64,000 nt of DNA, taken from an uncultured Psychroserpens sp. Its GTDB lineage: Bacteria; Bacteroidota; Bacteroidia; Flavobacteriales; Flavobacteriaceae. The translations under genes were made by a program, and so were the position numbers. The notes beneath the pieces were generated by a model. The model was not told the DNA's origin. It worked only from the letters and a program-made list of their open reading frames with translations, and did not search any database. Below, one piece after another: positions 51,629-63,195 of the stretch (positions are counted from its first letter, which is position 1; every line of letters starts with the position of its first letter). The stretch is taken from assembly GCA_947488655.1 (NCBI GenBank), contig CANKZZ010000004.1, positions 62,001-126,000 of the forward strand, read 5' to 3'.

Positions 51629-54118
51629 TTATAGTTCTACTAAATTATTATTTACAAAAAAGATAGAATTCACAAAAAACAGTTTTCCGTTTTCCCAAAA
51701 GCTTCTAAACATTACGTTGTCTACCATGTAAATTACGCTTCCGCTTCCCATACGTTGCTCGCCAAAAATTAATGAGTTATTAAGTTTTTTGAGTGCTTGT
51801 TGACCTGCGTAACCAGATACATTTTTAGGGTTGTCACCAAGATATGCCACATTATAACCCTTCTCTAAAAGACTATAAGATGAACTACCCAATTTTAATG
51901 TAAAATAGCTGTTATCATAGCCATAAGCCATAGGATGCGTATGGTCTACATCTGTTTTAAAAATAGCACCTGTAATTAAATTTTTTGTGTAATCTCGCTC
52001 TCTGTCTGCATAGGCAATGGTTAGATTTTTTTCTTCGGAAATATCTTCATTACTATTTCTCTTTAGTCCAAAACCATCTTTGCCAGCAAAACTATTTAAA
52101 GCGCCATCTATAGCGATGAGTTTTCCTCCAGCTTGAACCCACGTTTTAATTTTTTCGGTCAATTTATCATTTAAGAAACCACCATAATAGCCATTTGGCA
52201 TAATCAAAACATTAAATTTTGATAAGTTGCTTCGAGATAAATCTTTGGTATTTATTGATGTTACATGATAGTGCAGCTGCTGCTCAAAGAAGTGCCATAA
52301 CTCACCATAGCTTAATGAGGACGTGTAATCTCCAGAAAGCATAGCAATTTTTGGCGCATTGACTAATTTAATATCTGGTGAGCCAAAATCTGGTCCAGAG
52401 GTTGAGAAACCAGAAAGTAGAGCCTTTGGTGCTCGCTTATAGATCATTGCAGTTTTTGATACTTTATCATCAAAATTATCTACTTTTTTATTATCACCTC
52501 TAACTATAATTAATGAACCACGTTTATAAGTTTCACCTTGAGCAGTGAAGGGTTTCTCTGTAAATCTAACTTTGATGCCTTGCTTTAAAAGATCTGCTAA
52601 AAATTGAGCATCTTGCATGCTATTCCATTTTAAAACATAACCAGTTGCATTAGCATTAGGTTGTTCTAATGTATATTTTGTAGTTGTTTTATCAACCGTA
52701 TTAACATTGCTCTTAGAAGCTACAGCATCTAAACCATAAGCATAAGGAACACTCCAAGCAGTAATATCATAAGTTAAAGAATCGCTCAATTTAGTATTAG
52801 GCTCAAATAATACTTTCACCATTTTTCCTTTTGGTTGGTTTGTACTTACCACCAAATCCTTAGAACTTGTGTTTAATTGACCTTGTTTAGAGTTTGAGTA
52901 ATTGTAGCCAGTTACTTTTCCGTTTTGAGCGTAACCATAAGTAATTTCATGCTTGTCTAGAAGTTGCGTTAAACTTTCTATTTTGTCTATATTTCCTTGC
53001 AACACGTAACTTTTATAAATCAATTTAGAATTATCAAAATACTTACCAAACTCGGTATTTAATTTTTGAGCATTTTGTGATGCAATTTCTACCGTAGATA
53101 ATCCCGATACTGTATGATGTGTTAGTCTGTCAACCAAAGTTAGCTCATCACCTTCGTCATTTAAAATTCCTAAACCTGCACGTCCATGACCACCTTGCTC
53201 ATACGTCATGCCAATTGCTCCCATATACGTTGGGTACGTGTCTCCATAACTAGGGTACAGCAAATCAAATCGCTCTCGAGTAAAATATAACCAACCTTCG
53301 GCATCAAAATATTTGGCGTGGTTTTTACCAATTTGTGTTTGGAAATCACGTTGCCAATCGCTAATAATTTCGTGAAAAGGCTCTGCAGCAGGAGCAAAAT
53401 AATAAGGCTCATTTATGCCTTGCTCATGAAAATCTACATGAATATGAGGTAACCATTTGTTATAGACTTTTAATCGTGCTTGAGATTCTACTTGCGTAGC
53501 CCAAGCCCAATCTCTATTTAAATCAAATAGATAATGGTTTGGTCGTCCTCCAGGCCAAGGCTCACTATGCTCGCTAGCTTGCTGGTCTATATCATAAGGC
53601 ACACTCGCAGTTTCATTATACCAATTAACGTAACGATCACGACCATCTGGATTTATACAAGGGTCAATAATGACAACCGTATTTTTTAAATAATCTGCAT
53701 TTTCGGTAAGCAATTTGTAAATGGTCAACATAGCTGCTTCGGTACTCGATGCTTCATTACCATGTACATTATAACTGAGCCACACGATGGCAATATCATT
53801 TGTTGTTGATGTACCATTTAAAACGCCTGCATTTTTGAGATTATTTTCTCGAATTTGTTCAAGATTTTTCATGTTTTCTTCGGAAGACAAATAGGCTAGC
53901 ATTAAAGGTCGTCTCTCATTCGTTACACCATATTGCTCTAATTTTACTTGCTGCGGAAATTGGCTTTCTACATGCTCAAAATAATCAACAACTCGGTGAT
54001 GTCTAGAAAATTTAGTGCCAATATCATAACCTAAAAAAGCCGAAGGTGATTGTAGGTTTTGAGCAAAAATTGAGACAGAACATAAAAATGTGAAGATGAC
54101 AGCAAATGACTTATACAT
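51629..54118 (-). CDS. M14 family zinc carboxypeptidase
   Basis: An 829-residue exported peptidase, signal peptide 1-20. The catalytic domain (about 35-340) has NVHGNEASSTEA with His119 and Glu122, HVDFHEQG with the third zinc ligand and the family's ITYEQGGHGRAGL with catalytic Glu. The C-terminal 400 residues include a ThuF- or glutamine-amidotransferase-like segment (KFNVLIMPNGYYGGF, IKTWVQAGGKLIAIDGAL). No T9SS tail, so probably periplasmic. Confidence 0.9.
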   Translation of the reverse strand: MYKSFAVIFTFLCSVSIFAQNLQSPSAFLGYDIGTKFSRHHRVVDYFEHVESQFPQQVKLEQYGVTNERRPLMLAYLSSEENMKNLEQIRENNLKNAGVLNGTSTTNDIAIVWLSYNVHGNEASSTEAAMLTIYKLLTENADYLKNTVVIIDPCINPDGRDRYVNWYNETASVPYDIDQQASEHSEPWPGGRPNHYLFDLNRDWAWATQVESQARLKVYNKWLPHIHVDFHEQGINEPYYFAPAAEPFHEIISDWQRDFQTQIGKNHAKYFDAEGWLYFTRERFDLLYPSYGDTYPTYMGAIGMTYEQGGHGRAGLGILNDEGDELTLVDRLTHHTVSGLSTVEIASQNAQKLNTEFGKYFDNSKLIYKSYVLQGNIDKIESLTQLLDKHEITYGYAQNGKVTGYNYSNSKQGQLNTSSKDLVVSTNQPKGKMVKVLFEPNTKLSDSLTYDITAWSVPYAYGLDAVASKSNVNTVDKTTTKYTLEQPNANATGYVLKWNSMQDAQFLADLLKQGIKVRFTEKPFTAQGETYKRGSLIIVRGDNKKVDNFDDKVSKTAMIYKRAPKALLSGFSTSGPDFGSPDIKLVNAPKIAMLSGDYTSSLSYGELWHFFEQQLHYHVTSINTKDLSRSNLSKFNVLIMPNGYYGGFLNDKLTEKIKTWVQAGGKLIAIDGALNSFAGKDGFGLKRNSNEDISEEKNLTIAYADRERDYTKNLITGAIFKTDVDHTHPMAYGYDNSYFTLKLGSSSYSLLEKGYNVAYLGDNPKNVSGYAGQQALKKLNNSLIFGEQRMGSGSVIYMVDNVMFRSFWENGKLFFVNSIFFVNNNLVEL

Positions 54119-54210
54119 AAATGAAAATAGGTGTTAATTGATATTTAGTAAATATATTAAAGACCTTATCAATTAACTAAAATTTAGGACTCAAAAAAAG
54201 TTTAGTACAT

Positions 54211-54218
54211 TATCTTTA
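54211..54218 (+). promoter_or_regulatory. Weak -7 element of bshC
   Basis: TATCTTTA, one base off TAnnTTTG, 21 nt before the ATG of bshC. Confidence 0.3.
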
Positions 54219-54239
54219 CCAACGAATTGAATTGAAACT

Positions 54240-55841
54240 ATGCCAACACACTATATTCCGTTTAGAGAAACCAACTATTTCTCTTCTTTAATTTGCGATT
54301 ATCTAGATGAAACTTCCGAGTTAAAATCGTTTTATAATCGTTTCCCTAAGCTCGAGAATTTTAAAGCTCAAATAGAAGAGAAGCAGAGTTCATATTCTTC
54401 GGAAACGAGACAGGTTTTAGTTCAATCATTAAAAAATCAATATGAGTTAGTTGATATTTCCGAAGCAACTCAGCATAATATTAATTTATTAAGCAACGAT
54501 AATACATTTACAATTACTACTGGTCATCAACTCAATTTGTTTACAGGACCACTTTATTTTTTCTATAAAATTATTTCTACCATTAATTTGTGTAAACAAT
54601 TAAAAGCTGAATTTCCAAATCAAGATTTTGTGCCAATATATTGGATGGCTACCGAAGATCACGATTTTGAAGAAATCAATTATTTTAATTTTAAAGGTCA
54701 AAAAGTACAATGGAATCGTGAAGCCTCTGGAGCAGTTGGAGAATTAGAGCTTGATGGTTTAGATTTTGTTTTTGAAGCTTTTGCGAGTCAATTAAATAAA
54801 ACTACTAATGCACAACAACTAAAGCAATTATTTAAAAGCGCATATATTGATCATGGTAATTTAACAGCTGCCATGCGTTATTTGGTTAATGAGCTATTTA
54901 AAGAATACGGTTTAGTTATTGTTGATGGAAATGATGCAGATTTAAAGCGTTTATTTGTGCCTTATATAGAAGATGAGTTGGTTAATCAAACTTCTTTTGT
55001 AAAGGTTAATGAGGCTAATAATAATCTTAATACTTTATCCGAAAATTATAAAATTCAAGTAAATCCAAGAGAAATCAACTTGTTCTACATCAAAAAAGGT
55101 GTAAGAGAACGCATTGTTGAAATAGACGGGATGTATACCGTCTTAAATGTGAATTTAAAATGGGATAAAGCCAGTTTAATTAAGCATATTAATGAAGCGC
55201 CTCAAAATTTTTCGCCAAATGTAATTATGAGACCATTGTTTCAAGAAGTCATTTTGCCTAATCTCTGTTATATTGGAGGTGGAGGAGAATTGGCCTATTG
55301 GCTGCAACTCAAATCTAATTTTGAAGCGCAAAAGGTAGTGTTTCCTATGTTGTTGTTGAGAAACTCTGTGGTGCTAATAACAGATAAGCAAAAAGAAAAA
55401 CTAGAAAAACTTAATGTATCTATTGACGATTTGTTTTTAAAGCAAAACGAATTAAGAACTAAAGTTACTAAGCAAATTTCTGATATAGATATAGATTTCA
55501 CATCTCAAAAAATACATTTACAACAACAGTTTAAAGCCTTGCATCAACTTGCAAAGCAAACTGATAAATCATTTGTTGGAGCGGTAAAAGCGCAAGAAAA
55601 AAAGCAAATTAATGGTTTAGAACATTTAGAAAGTAGGTTACTTAGAGCACAAAAACGAAAACTTAGCGATTATTTAGAGCGTGTAACACTTTTACAAGAT
55701 GAGTTGTTTCCTCGTCAAAGTCTGCAAGAACGAAACATGAATTTTTCGGAATTCTATTTGGAGTATGGAGAGACAATTCTTCCGAAGTTGATAGAAAATT
55801 TAGAACCTTTAAAAGGTGAGTTTTTGGTGTTAACAATTTAA
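54240..55841 (+). CDS. bshC: Bacillithiol biosynthesis cysteine-adding enzyme BshC
   Basis: A 533-residue enzyme thought to add cysteine to GlcN-malate in the last step of bacillithiol synthesis. Features are TITTGHQLNLFTGPLYFFYKI, the ATEDHDFEEINYF block, GLVIVDGNDADLKRLF, VIMRPLFQEVILPNLCYIGGGGELAYWLQLK and a C-terminal coiled coil about 390-470. Full length. guaA follows after 55 nt. Confidence 0.95.
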   Translation: MPTHYIPFRETNYFSSLICDYLDETSELKSFYNRFPKLENFKAQIEEKQSSYSSETRQVLVQSLKNQYELVDISEATQHNINLLSNDNTFTITTGHQLNLFTGPLYFFYKIISTINLCKQLKAEFPNQDFVPIYWMATEDHDFEEINYFNFKGQKVQWNREASGAVGELELDGLDFVFEAFASQLNKTTNAQQLKQLFKSAYIDHGNLTAAMRYLVNELFKEYGLVIVDGNDADLKRLFVPYIEDELVNQTSFVKVNEANNNLNTLSENYKIQVNPREINLFYIKKGVRERIVEIDGMYTVLNVNLKWDKASLIKHINEAPQNFSPNVIMRPLFQEVILPNLCYIGGGGELAYWLQLKSNFEAQKVVFPMLLLRNSVVLITDKQKEKLEKLNVSIDDLFLKQNELRTKVTKQISDIDIDFTSQKIHLQQQFKALHQLAKQTDKSFVGAVKAQEKKQINGLEHLESRLLRAQKRKLSDYLERVTLLQDELFPRQSLQERNMNFSEFYLEYGETILPKLIENLEPLKGEFLVLTI

Positions 55842-55896
55842 TGTAAAAATTGTTGCTTTGTAGTTTTAATTTTAGATGCAATTATTACTTTTGCAC

Positions 55897-57432
55897 ATGC
55901 AACACAACAAAGTCCTTATTTTAGATTTCGGTTCGCAATACACTCAGCTTATTGCACGTCGCGTTAGAGAGTTAAATATCTATTGCGAAATACACCCATT
56001 TAATAAAGTTCCAGTAGACTCAGAGAGTTTTAAAGCGGTCATACTTTCTGGTAGCCCAAACTCGGTTAGAGGAGAAGATGTTTTACATCCAGACCTCTCT
56101 CAAATAAGAGGTAAAAAACCAATGCTAGCTGTTTGTTATGGTGCTCAATATTTAGCACATTTTTCGGGAGGAAAAGTAGAAGAGTCAAGTACCAGAGAAT
56201 ACGGACGAGCAAATTTAAGTTTTGTAAAACAAGATGAAGATTTCTTTACAGGTATCTCTAAAGGGAGTCAAGTATGGATGAGTCATAGTGATACTATTAA
56301 GCAATTACCAACAAATGGTGTGTTATTAGCTAGTACGCATGATGTAGAGAATGCAGCTTTTAAAATTGAAGGCGAAACCACCTACGCCATTCAGTTTCAT
56401 CCAGAAGTGTACCACTCTACAGATGGAAGGCAATTACTTCAAAATTTTTTAGTGCATATTGCAGAAGTTGAGCAGGATTGGACACCTCAATCTTTCGTTG
56501 AAGAAACCGTAGAAGCACTGCAAACACAATTAGGTGACGATAAAGTCGTTTTAGGATTGTCTGGAGGTGTAGATTCATCTGTTGCTGCAATTTTATTGCA
56601 CAAAGCCATAGGTAAAAATCTGTACTGTATTTTCGTAAATAACGGTTTACTGCGAAAAGATGAATACTCAAGTGTTTTAGAACAATATGAAGGGATGGGT
56701 CTTAACGTAAAAGGTGTAGATGCTTCGGCACGCTTTTTGGATGCTTTGAAAGATGTAAGCGATCCTGAGTTAAAGCGTAAAGCCATAGGTCGTGTGTTTA
56801 TAGAAGTTTTTGATGATGAGGCAAATGAAATTGAAGATGTAAAATGGTTAGCGCAAGGTACAATATATCCAGATGTGATAGAAAGTGTATCTGCAACAGG
56901 AGGACCAAGTGCAACAATTAAGAGTCATCATAATGTTGGTGGATTACCAGATTTTATGAAACTTAAAGTAGTTGAGCCTCTTAAAGCTTTATTTAAGGAT
57001 GAGGTTAGACGTGTTGGTAAATCTATGGGTATGGATCCTAATATTTTGGGTCGTCATCCATTTCCTGGTCCTGGATTGGCCATTAGAATTTTGGGTGATA
57101 TTACTGCTGAAAAAGTGCGTATCTTACAAGAGGTTGATGCTGTTTTTATCAATAATTTAAAATCTTGGAATTTATACGATAAAGTATGGCAAGCAGGAGC
57201 CATGTTATTACCTGTAAATAGTGTAGGTGTTATGGGAGATGAGAGAACCTACGAAAAATGTGTTGCGCTTAGAGCAGTAGAAAGCACAGATGGAATGACC
57301 GCAGATTGGGTTAATCTACCTTATGAGTTTTTACAAAAAACCTCTAACGAAATTATAAATAAAGTTAAAGGCGTAAACAGAGTGGTGTATGATATTAGCT
57401 CTAAACCACCAGCTACGATTGAGTGGGAATAG
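55897..57432 (+). CDS. guaA: GMP synthase (glutamine-hydrolysing)
   Basis: A 511-residue enzyme that makes GMP from XMP, ATP and glutamine. Class I glutamine amidotransferase domain with Cys80 (LAVCYGAQ), His168 and Glu170 (QFHPEV); ATP-pyrophosphatase P-loop LSGGVDSS at 221-228; GMPS dimer domain to the end KPPATIEWE. Start at the ATG giving [14 protein letters not shown]; an ATG seven codons earlier is in frame. Confidence 0.97.
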   Translation: MQHNKVLILDFGSQYTQLIARRVRELNIYCEIHPFNKVPVDSESFKAVILSGSPNSVRGEDVLHPDLSQIRGKKPMLAVCYGAQYLAHFSGGKVEESSTREYGRANLSFVKQDEDFFTGISKGSQVWMSHSDTIKQLPTNGVLLASTHDVENAAFKIEGETTYAIQFHPEVYHSTDGRQLLQNFLVHIAEVEQDWTPQSFVEETVEALQTQLGDDKVVLGLSGGVDSSVAAILLHKAIGKNLYCIFVNNGLLRKDEYSSVLEQYEGMGLNVKGVDASARFLDALKDVSDPELKRKAIGRVFIEVFDDEANEIEDVKWLAQGTIYPDVIESVSATGGPSATIKSHHNVGGLPDFMKLKVVEPLKALFKDEVRRVGKSMGMDPNILGRHPFPGPGLAIRILGDITAEKVRILQEVDAVFINNLKSWNLYDKVWQAGAMLLPVNSVGVMGDERTYEKCVALRAVESTDGMTADWVNLPYEFLQKTSNEIINKVKGVNRVVYDISSKPPATIEWE

Positions 57433-57562
57433 AGTTTTTATACGATATTCAGTTTGCAGTTGGTATTGCTCATTTGTATGAGAAGTTATAAATTGAAAAG
57501 TTAAATGGTTGTAAACAACTAAAATTTCCGAAGAAAAGGAGATAGTACATAAATTTTATTAG

Positions 57563-59470
57563 ATGAAAAAACTCTTATTAATAGCTGCCATTATATTTTG
57601 TAGCATTTCTACATTTGCTCAAGACTATAAAACACATAAGGTTAAACAAGGCGAAACCATTGAAAGTATTGCTAAACAATATTTAGTTACCCCTTTTGAT
57701 ATTTATGCGCTTAATCCTGATGCAAAAACTACGTTGCGTCCAGATATGACTCTTATTATACCAACAACTCGTGTAAAAAATGACCCAATACAAGAACCTG
57801 TTAAAGAGGCTGTAAGCTTTAGAAAGCATAAGGTGAAACGTAAGGAGACGTTATATAGTATTTCTAAAAAATATAATGTTGAGATAGAAGATATCAAGAA
57901 GTACAACACTAGACTGTATTCTGAAAATTTGCGTAAAGGTGATAAAATTCAGATTCCTAAATTTAAAACTATTGTTAGTCAGGTATCCTTAAATAATACA
58001 ATAAAAAAATATACAGTGTTACCAAAAGAAGGTAAGTGGAGAGTCGCTTATAAATTTGGGATAACTGTACCTCAATTAGAAGCTTTAAATCCAAATTTAG
58101 GCGAAGTACTGCAACCAGGTCAGCAAGTAAATGTTCCAAATATTAGTAATAAGGAGGAGAAATTAGTTGAAGAGAGTTTTAGTTATTACACCGTTTTAAA
58201 GAGTGAAGGCTTTATGGCTCTTGAAAGAAAATTAGGTGTTAACCAAAAACAATTAGAGTCTTTAAATCCAGGATTAAAAGAAAGTGGTCTTAAATTAGGT
58301 ATGGTATTAAAAGTGCCAGCAGATGTTAAAGTTGCTACTAACGTAAAAGATATAGAAAACACTAATTTATCAAGTAATCTTAAAAACTTAAGTGCAAAAA
58401 AGATAGCTTTAATGCTGCCTTATCGTACAAATAGAATTGACGTAGACTCAGTACAAGAAGCTAAGAAAGCAATACGAAAAGATGCAATGTTATCCATTTC
58501 GCTAGATTTTCATGCTGGAGCATTAATGGCTATTGACTCTGCAAAACGTTTAGGTATTTCTACACATTTAAAAGTTTTTGATACTAGAAATCAATCTACA
58601 CAGATTTCTAATATTTTAAATCAAAATGATTTTTCTAATTATGATGCTGTTATTGGTCCATTAATGCCAAAAAATTTAGATCGTGTAGCATCAGATTTAA
58701 AGCGTGATAATATACCTGTGATATCGCCTTTTTCTATGCCAGTAAATTTATATGATAATGTTTTTCAAAGTGTTCCATCAAGTGAGTTATTAGAAGATAC
58801 GATAATCAATTTTGTAAAGTCAGATTCGTTGCCAAGGCACACCATTATTATTTCAGACTCAAAGCATAAGCGTATTAGTGATAAATTAAAAGCTCAATTT
58901 CCAGATGCACAACAAATATATTCTAGAAAGAATAAAAAAAATCAAGAAGCTTATTTTGTGTATCAAACCGATTTAGAATATATTTTTAAAAATGGAAAAA
59001 ACATCGTGTTTTTAGAAACAGACAATGAAGGTTTGGCATCAAATGTAATTAGTATTATTAATGGCTTAATTTCTAACGGTAAAGAAATTATTTTAATGAC
59101 AACCGATAAAAACAAAGCATTTGATGGTAGAGAGATTTCTAATTATCATTTATCTAATTTAAAGTTTCATTATCCGTCTGTAAATAAAACTGCCGATATT
59201 GGCTCATCTCGTAATGCATTTATAAAAGCATATAGACGAGAATATAATGTAAGCCCAAATAAGTATGCTGTACGAGGTTTTGACCTAACATTAGATTTAT
59301 TATTACGTTTAGCAAGTGAAGATGATTTATATAAAGCATCTAATAGCGATGTTGAGACAGAGTATGTAGAGAACAAATTTAGATACACTAAAAAGATGTT
59401 TGGAGGCTTTTATAATGAAGCTGTATATGTGGTAAAATATGATAATTTAATTATAGTAGAAGCAAAATAA
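57563..59470 (+). CDS. Exported LysM protein with ligand-binding-receptor-like domain
   Basis: A 635-residue protein with signal peptide 1-19. Four LysM-type modules: about 22-67, 85-131, 146-191 and 203-250, the last two more divergent. Residues about 275-625 resemble the type 1 periplasmic binding fold (KIALMLPYRTNR, YDAVIGPLMPKNLDRVASDLKRDNIPVISPFS). It probably binds peptidoglycan and a ligand. The next gene begins directly after its stop, suggesting an operon with osmC-like, DUF922 and DUF3820 genes. Confidence 0.9.
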   Translation: MKKLLLIAAIIFCSISTFAQDYKTHKVKQGETIESIAKQYLVTPFDIYALNPDAKTTLRPDMTLIIPTTRVKNDPIQEPVKEAVSFRKHKVKRKETLYSISKKYNVEIEDIKKYNTRLYSENLRKGDKIQIPKFKTIVSQVSLNNTIKKYTVLPKEGKWRVAYKFGITVPQLEALNPNLGEVLQPGQQVNVPNISNKEEKLVEESFSYYTVLKSEGFMALERKLGVNQKQLESLNPGLKESGLKLGMVLKVPADVKVATNVKDIENTNLSSNLKNLSAKKIALMLPYRTNRIDVDSVQEAKKAIRKDAMLSISLDFHAGALMAIDSAKRLGISTHLKVFDTRNQSTQISNILNQNDFSNYDAVIGPLMPKNLDRVASDLKRDNIPVISPFSMPVNLYDNVFQSVPSSELLEDTIINFVKSDSLPRHTIIISDSKHKRISDKLKAQFPDAQQIYSRKNKKNQEAYFVYQTDLEYIFKNGKNIVFLETDNEGLASNVISIINGLISNGKEIILMTTDKNKAFDGREISNYHLSNLKFHYPSVNKTADIGSSRNAFIKAYRREYNVSPNKYAVRGFDLTLDLLLRLASEDDLYKASNSDVETEYVENKFRYTKKMFGGFYNEAVYVVKYDNLIIVEAK

Positions 59471-59872
59471 ATGACGTCAAAAGTAACATATTTAGGTAAT
59501 CTAAGAACAGAAAGTGTTCATGTAAAATCTAACAATACATTTATTACAGATGCGCCTGTAGACAATAATGGTAAAGGAGAAGCGTTTTCACCTACAGATA
59601 CTGTTGCTACAGGATTAGCAAGTTGTATGATTACCGTTATGGGTATTAAAGCTAATGAAATGAACGTGGACATGAATGGGACAACTGCTCATGTAACTAA
59701 AACAATGGCTAGCAATCCTAGACGTATTTCTAAAATAGAAGTCATAATTAATTTTCCTTTTAAGGCAGATTCTAAGACACGTAAAATTTTAGAGCATACT
59801 GCAAATACCTGTCCTGTACATTACAGTTTACATCCAGATATCCAAAAGGATGTCTCTTTTAATTGGAACTAA
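59471..59872 (+). CDS. OsmC family protein
   Basis: A 133-residue protein of the OsmC/Ohr fold. The redox-site cysteines are in GLASCMITVMGIKANEM and in TANTCPVHYSLHPDI, as in thiol peroxidases that reduce organic hydroperoxides with lipoyl or bacillithiol partners. Its ATG follows the LysM gene stop without gap. A bacillithiol synthesis gene (bshC) occurs 4 kb upstream. Confidence 0.93.
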   Translation: MTSKVTYLGNLRTESVHVKSNNTFITDAPVDNNGKGEAFSPTDTVATGLASCMITVMGIKANEMNVDMNGTTAHVTKTMASNPRRISKIEVIINFPFKADSKTRKILEHTANTCPVHYSLHPDIQKDVSFNWN

Positions 59873-59882
59873 TGTTAAACTC

Positions 59883-60425
59883 ATGTTACCTCGATTATTA
59901 ATTGTCTTTTTCTTTTTTTTAAAACTCGCGCCAAATGATGAGGTTACGATAACATGGAGTGATAGTAAAAAATTAACATGGGCAGATTTTAAAGGAGCAG
60001 TTCAGCACAATACAGATGCAGTAGCAGTTACAGCATCTGGTATTACATTTTCATTTTCTGTAAGTCAATCCAACGGTGAGTATGTTGATTTTAATGCTAC
60101 AGCTCATGCTCATTTCTATCCAGAAAAGTCATGGTATCTTAAAGATAAAGGCAATAGCCATATCTTAGCACATGAACAGCTTCATTTTGATATAACCGAG
60201 CTCCACGTAAGACAATTACGATATTATATCTCTAGACTTACGGTATCTCAAAATATTAAACAAGAACTTAGAGATTTACACGAACAAGCCAATAAAAATC
60301 TGGCAATTATGCAAAGTGCATACGATACTCAAAGTAATAACTCTATAAATGCAGAGCAGCAAATTATATGGTCTAAATTTGTAAAGACAGAATTAGACAA
60401 GTATAAAGCCTACCGCTCAAAATAA
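59883..60425 (+). CDS. DUF922 family exported protein
   Basis: A 180-residue protein with a signal peptide (MLPRLLIVFFFFLKLAP). The DUF922 core has ITWSDSKKLTWADFKG at the start and the HEXXH-like ILAHEQLHFDITELHVRQLR around residue 105, which suggests a zinc peptidase. Starts 10 nt after the OsmC gene. I use the ATG giving MLPRL; an earlier ATG overlaps the OsmC gene. Confidence 0.88.
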   Translation: MLPRLLIVFFFFLKLAPNDEVTITWSDSKKLTWADFKGAVQHNTDAVAVTASGITFSFSVSQSNGEYVDFNATAHAHFYPEKSWYLKDKGNSHILAHEQLHFDITELHVRQLRYYISRLTVSQNIKQELRDLHEQANKNLAIMQSAYDTQSNNSINAEQQIIWSKFVKTELDKYKAYRSK

Positions 60426-60426
60426 G

Positions 60427-60657
60427 ATGGTCCAACCAGACAAGAATTTTCTCATAAAACTTGCTCATACAAAAATGCCTTTTGGTAAATATGAAGGTCG
60501 TTACCTTATTGATTTGCCAGAATATTATGTGGTTTGGTATCATAACAAGGGATTTCCAAAAGGAAAATTAGGAGATATGTTAACTCAAGTTTACGAGTTG
60601 AAATTAAATGGTTTAGAGTATTTAATTAGAGATATACAAAAGCGATATCCTAGGTAA
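60427..60657 (+). CDS. DUF3820 family protein
   Basis: A 76-residue protein: TKMPFGKYEGRYLIDLPEYYVVWYHNKGFPKGKLGDMLTQVYELKLNGLEYLI. The FGKYEGR block recurs at the end of the exonuclease at 35464, as FGKHKGK. Function unknown, perhaps nucleic-acid related. It follows the DUF922 gene after 1 nt. Confidence 0.92.
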   Translation: MVQPDKNFLIKLAHTKMPFGKYEGRYLIDLPEYYVVWYHNKGFPKGKLGDMLTQVYELKLNGLEYLIRDIQKRYPR

Positions 60658-60768
60658 ATAACAACTTAAAGTGTTAAAAATACCATTTGAGTTAACTTGT
60701 TGTCGGATAAAGTACATGATTAACCGATAATCTGCTGAAGTTTGTAGTATTAATCCAAACCTCATATT

Positions 60769-60915
60769 ATGTTCGAAATTTCAATAGGTATTACGCTAGG
60801 TATTATATGCTTTTTGATTATCAAAGCAATGTTTAAAGATGTTTTGGTAATAGATACAAATTATTCTAAACACATCGTGAATGGTAAATTCAAAGATAAG
60901 TTTAATAAGAAATAG
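60769..60915 (+). CDS. Possible small membrane protein
   Basis: A 48-residue open frame, MFEISIGITLGIICFLIIKAM then a soluble basic tail FKDVLVIDTNYSKHIVNGKF to NKK. One membrane helix at about 4-21. It lies between the DUF3820 gene and the opposite 60928-61314 gene, and its stop is 13 nt from the end of the latter. Only the hydrophobic-then-charged plan supports it. Confidence 0.45.
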   Translation: MFEISIGITLGIICFLIIKAMFKDVLVIDTNYSKHIVNGKFKDKFNKK

Positions 60916-60927
60916 AAAATGATAGCA

Positions 60928-61314
60928 CTAATTGCAAATATTGATTTTCTCAGTCCAAGGATTTATAAACAAATTCTCTCGACTTAAAATTACTTTTTTA
61001 TGTACCTCAGAGAAGATTAAATAATATTGTCCATCAATCGAAGTATATTTAAACGTCAACTGCGTGCAGTAAGTACCATTGCCATGATTAACAAGTAAAG
61101 TAAAACTGTCTTTATTTACCGTTATATCTTTTACAGATTCTACAAGTAAAAAGTTAACGTCCACTGTAGGAGAAATAGGTTTGCTGCTATATTTTTTAAG
61201 GTCATTTAACTCTTTCATATCCTTTACAAAGCTCTGTATCCAATTATTGAGTGATGTTTCTTGTTTAGGAAGTAACGTAGATGTGATTAATAATATCGTG
61301 AGTATATGTTTCAA
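60928..61314 (-). CDS. Small exported protein of unknown function
   Basis: A 128-residue protein with a short signal peptide (MKHILTILLITSTLLP). Central block VKDITVNKDSFTLLVNHGNGTYCTQLTFKYTSIDGQYYLIFSEV appears beta-rich; it ends EKINICN. No family recognised; lies opposite to its neighbours, between the DUF3820 operon and pyrG. Confidence 0.65.
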   Translation of the reverse strand: MKHILTILLITSTLLPKQETSLNNWIQSFVKDMKELNDLKKYSSKPISPTVDVNFLLVESVKDITVNKDSFTLLVNHGNGTYCTQLTFKYTSIDGQYYLIFSEVHKKVILSRENLFINPWTEKINICN

Positions 61315-61457
61315 ATAATTCGTATTTCTTATGTATGATAACGAAGTTCGACTATTTCATTAATAAATTCAAATCAAAATAACTTCTTTCGAATCAGGCT
61401 CATTTCGGTATTAAAAACAAACGTAAAAACAATGCTTCATTAACTATTTAAATTTTG

Positions 61458-61465
61458 TAAATTTG
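61458..61465 (+). promoter_or_regulatory. Candidate -7 element of pyrG
   Basis: TAAATTTG, full match to TAnnTTTG, 20 nt before the ATG; the -33 box is not clear. Confidence 0.45.
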
Positions 61466-61476
61466 CCTGCGTTTAA

Positions 61477-63129
<1,653 letters not shown>

Positions 63130-63195
63130 TGGAAAGCTTTTTGATTAAAGCCTAACATTCTCTCAAACCAATCAGAGAAATTTTTTATATATACC

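Noticed and set aside
51629-54118. T9SS cargo status of the M14 peptidase
   Set aside because: The C-terminus lacks the PNP start and the closing KxxGIY-type strand seen in the two true T9SS proteins of this window.
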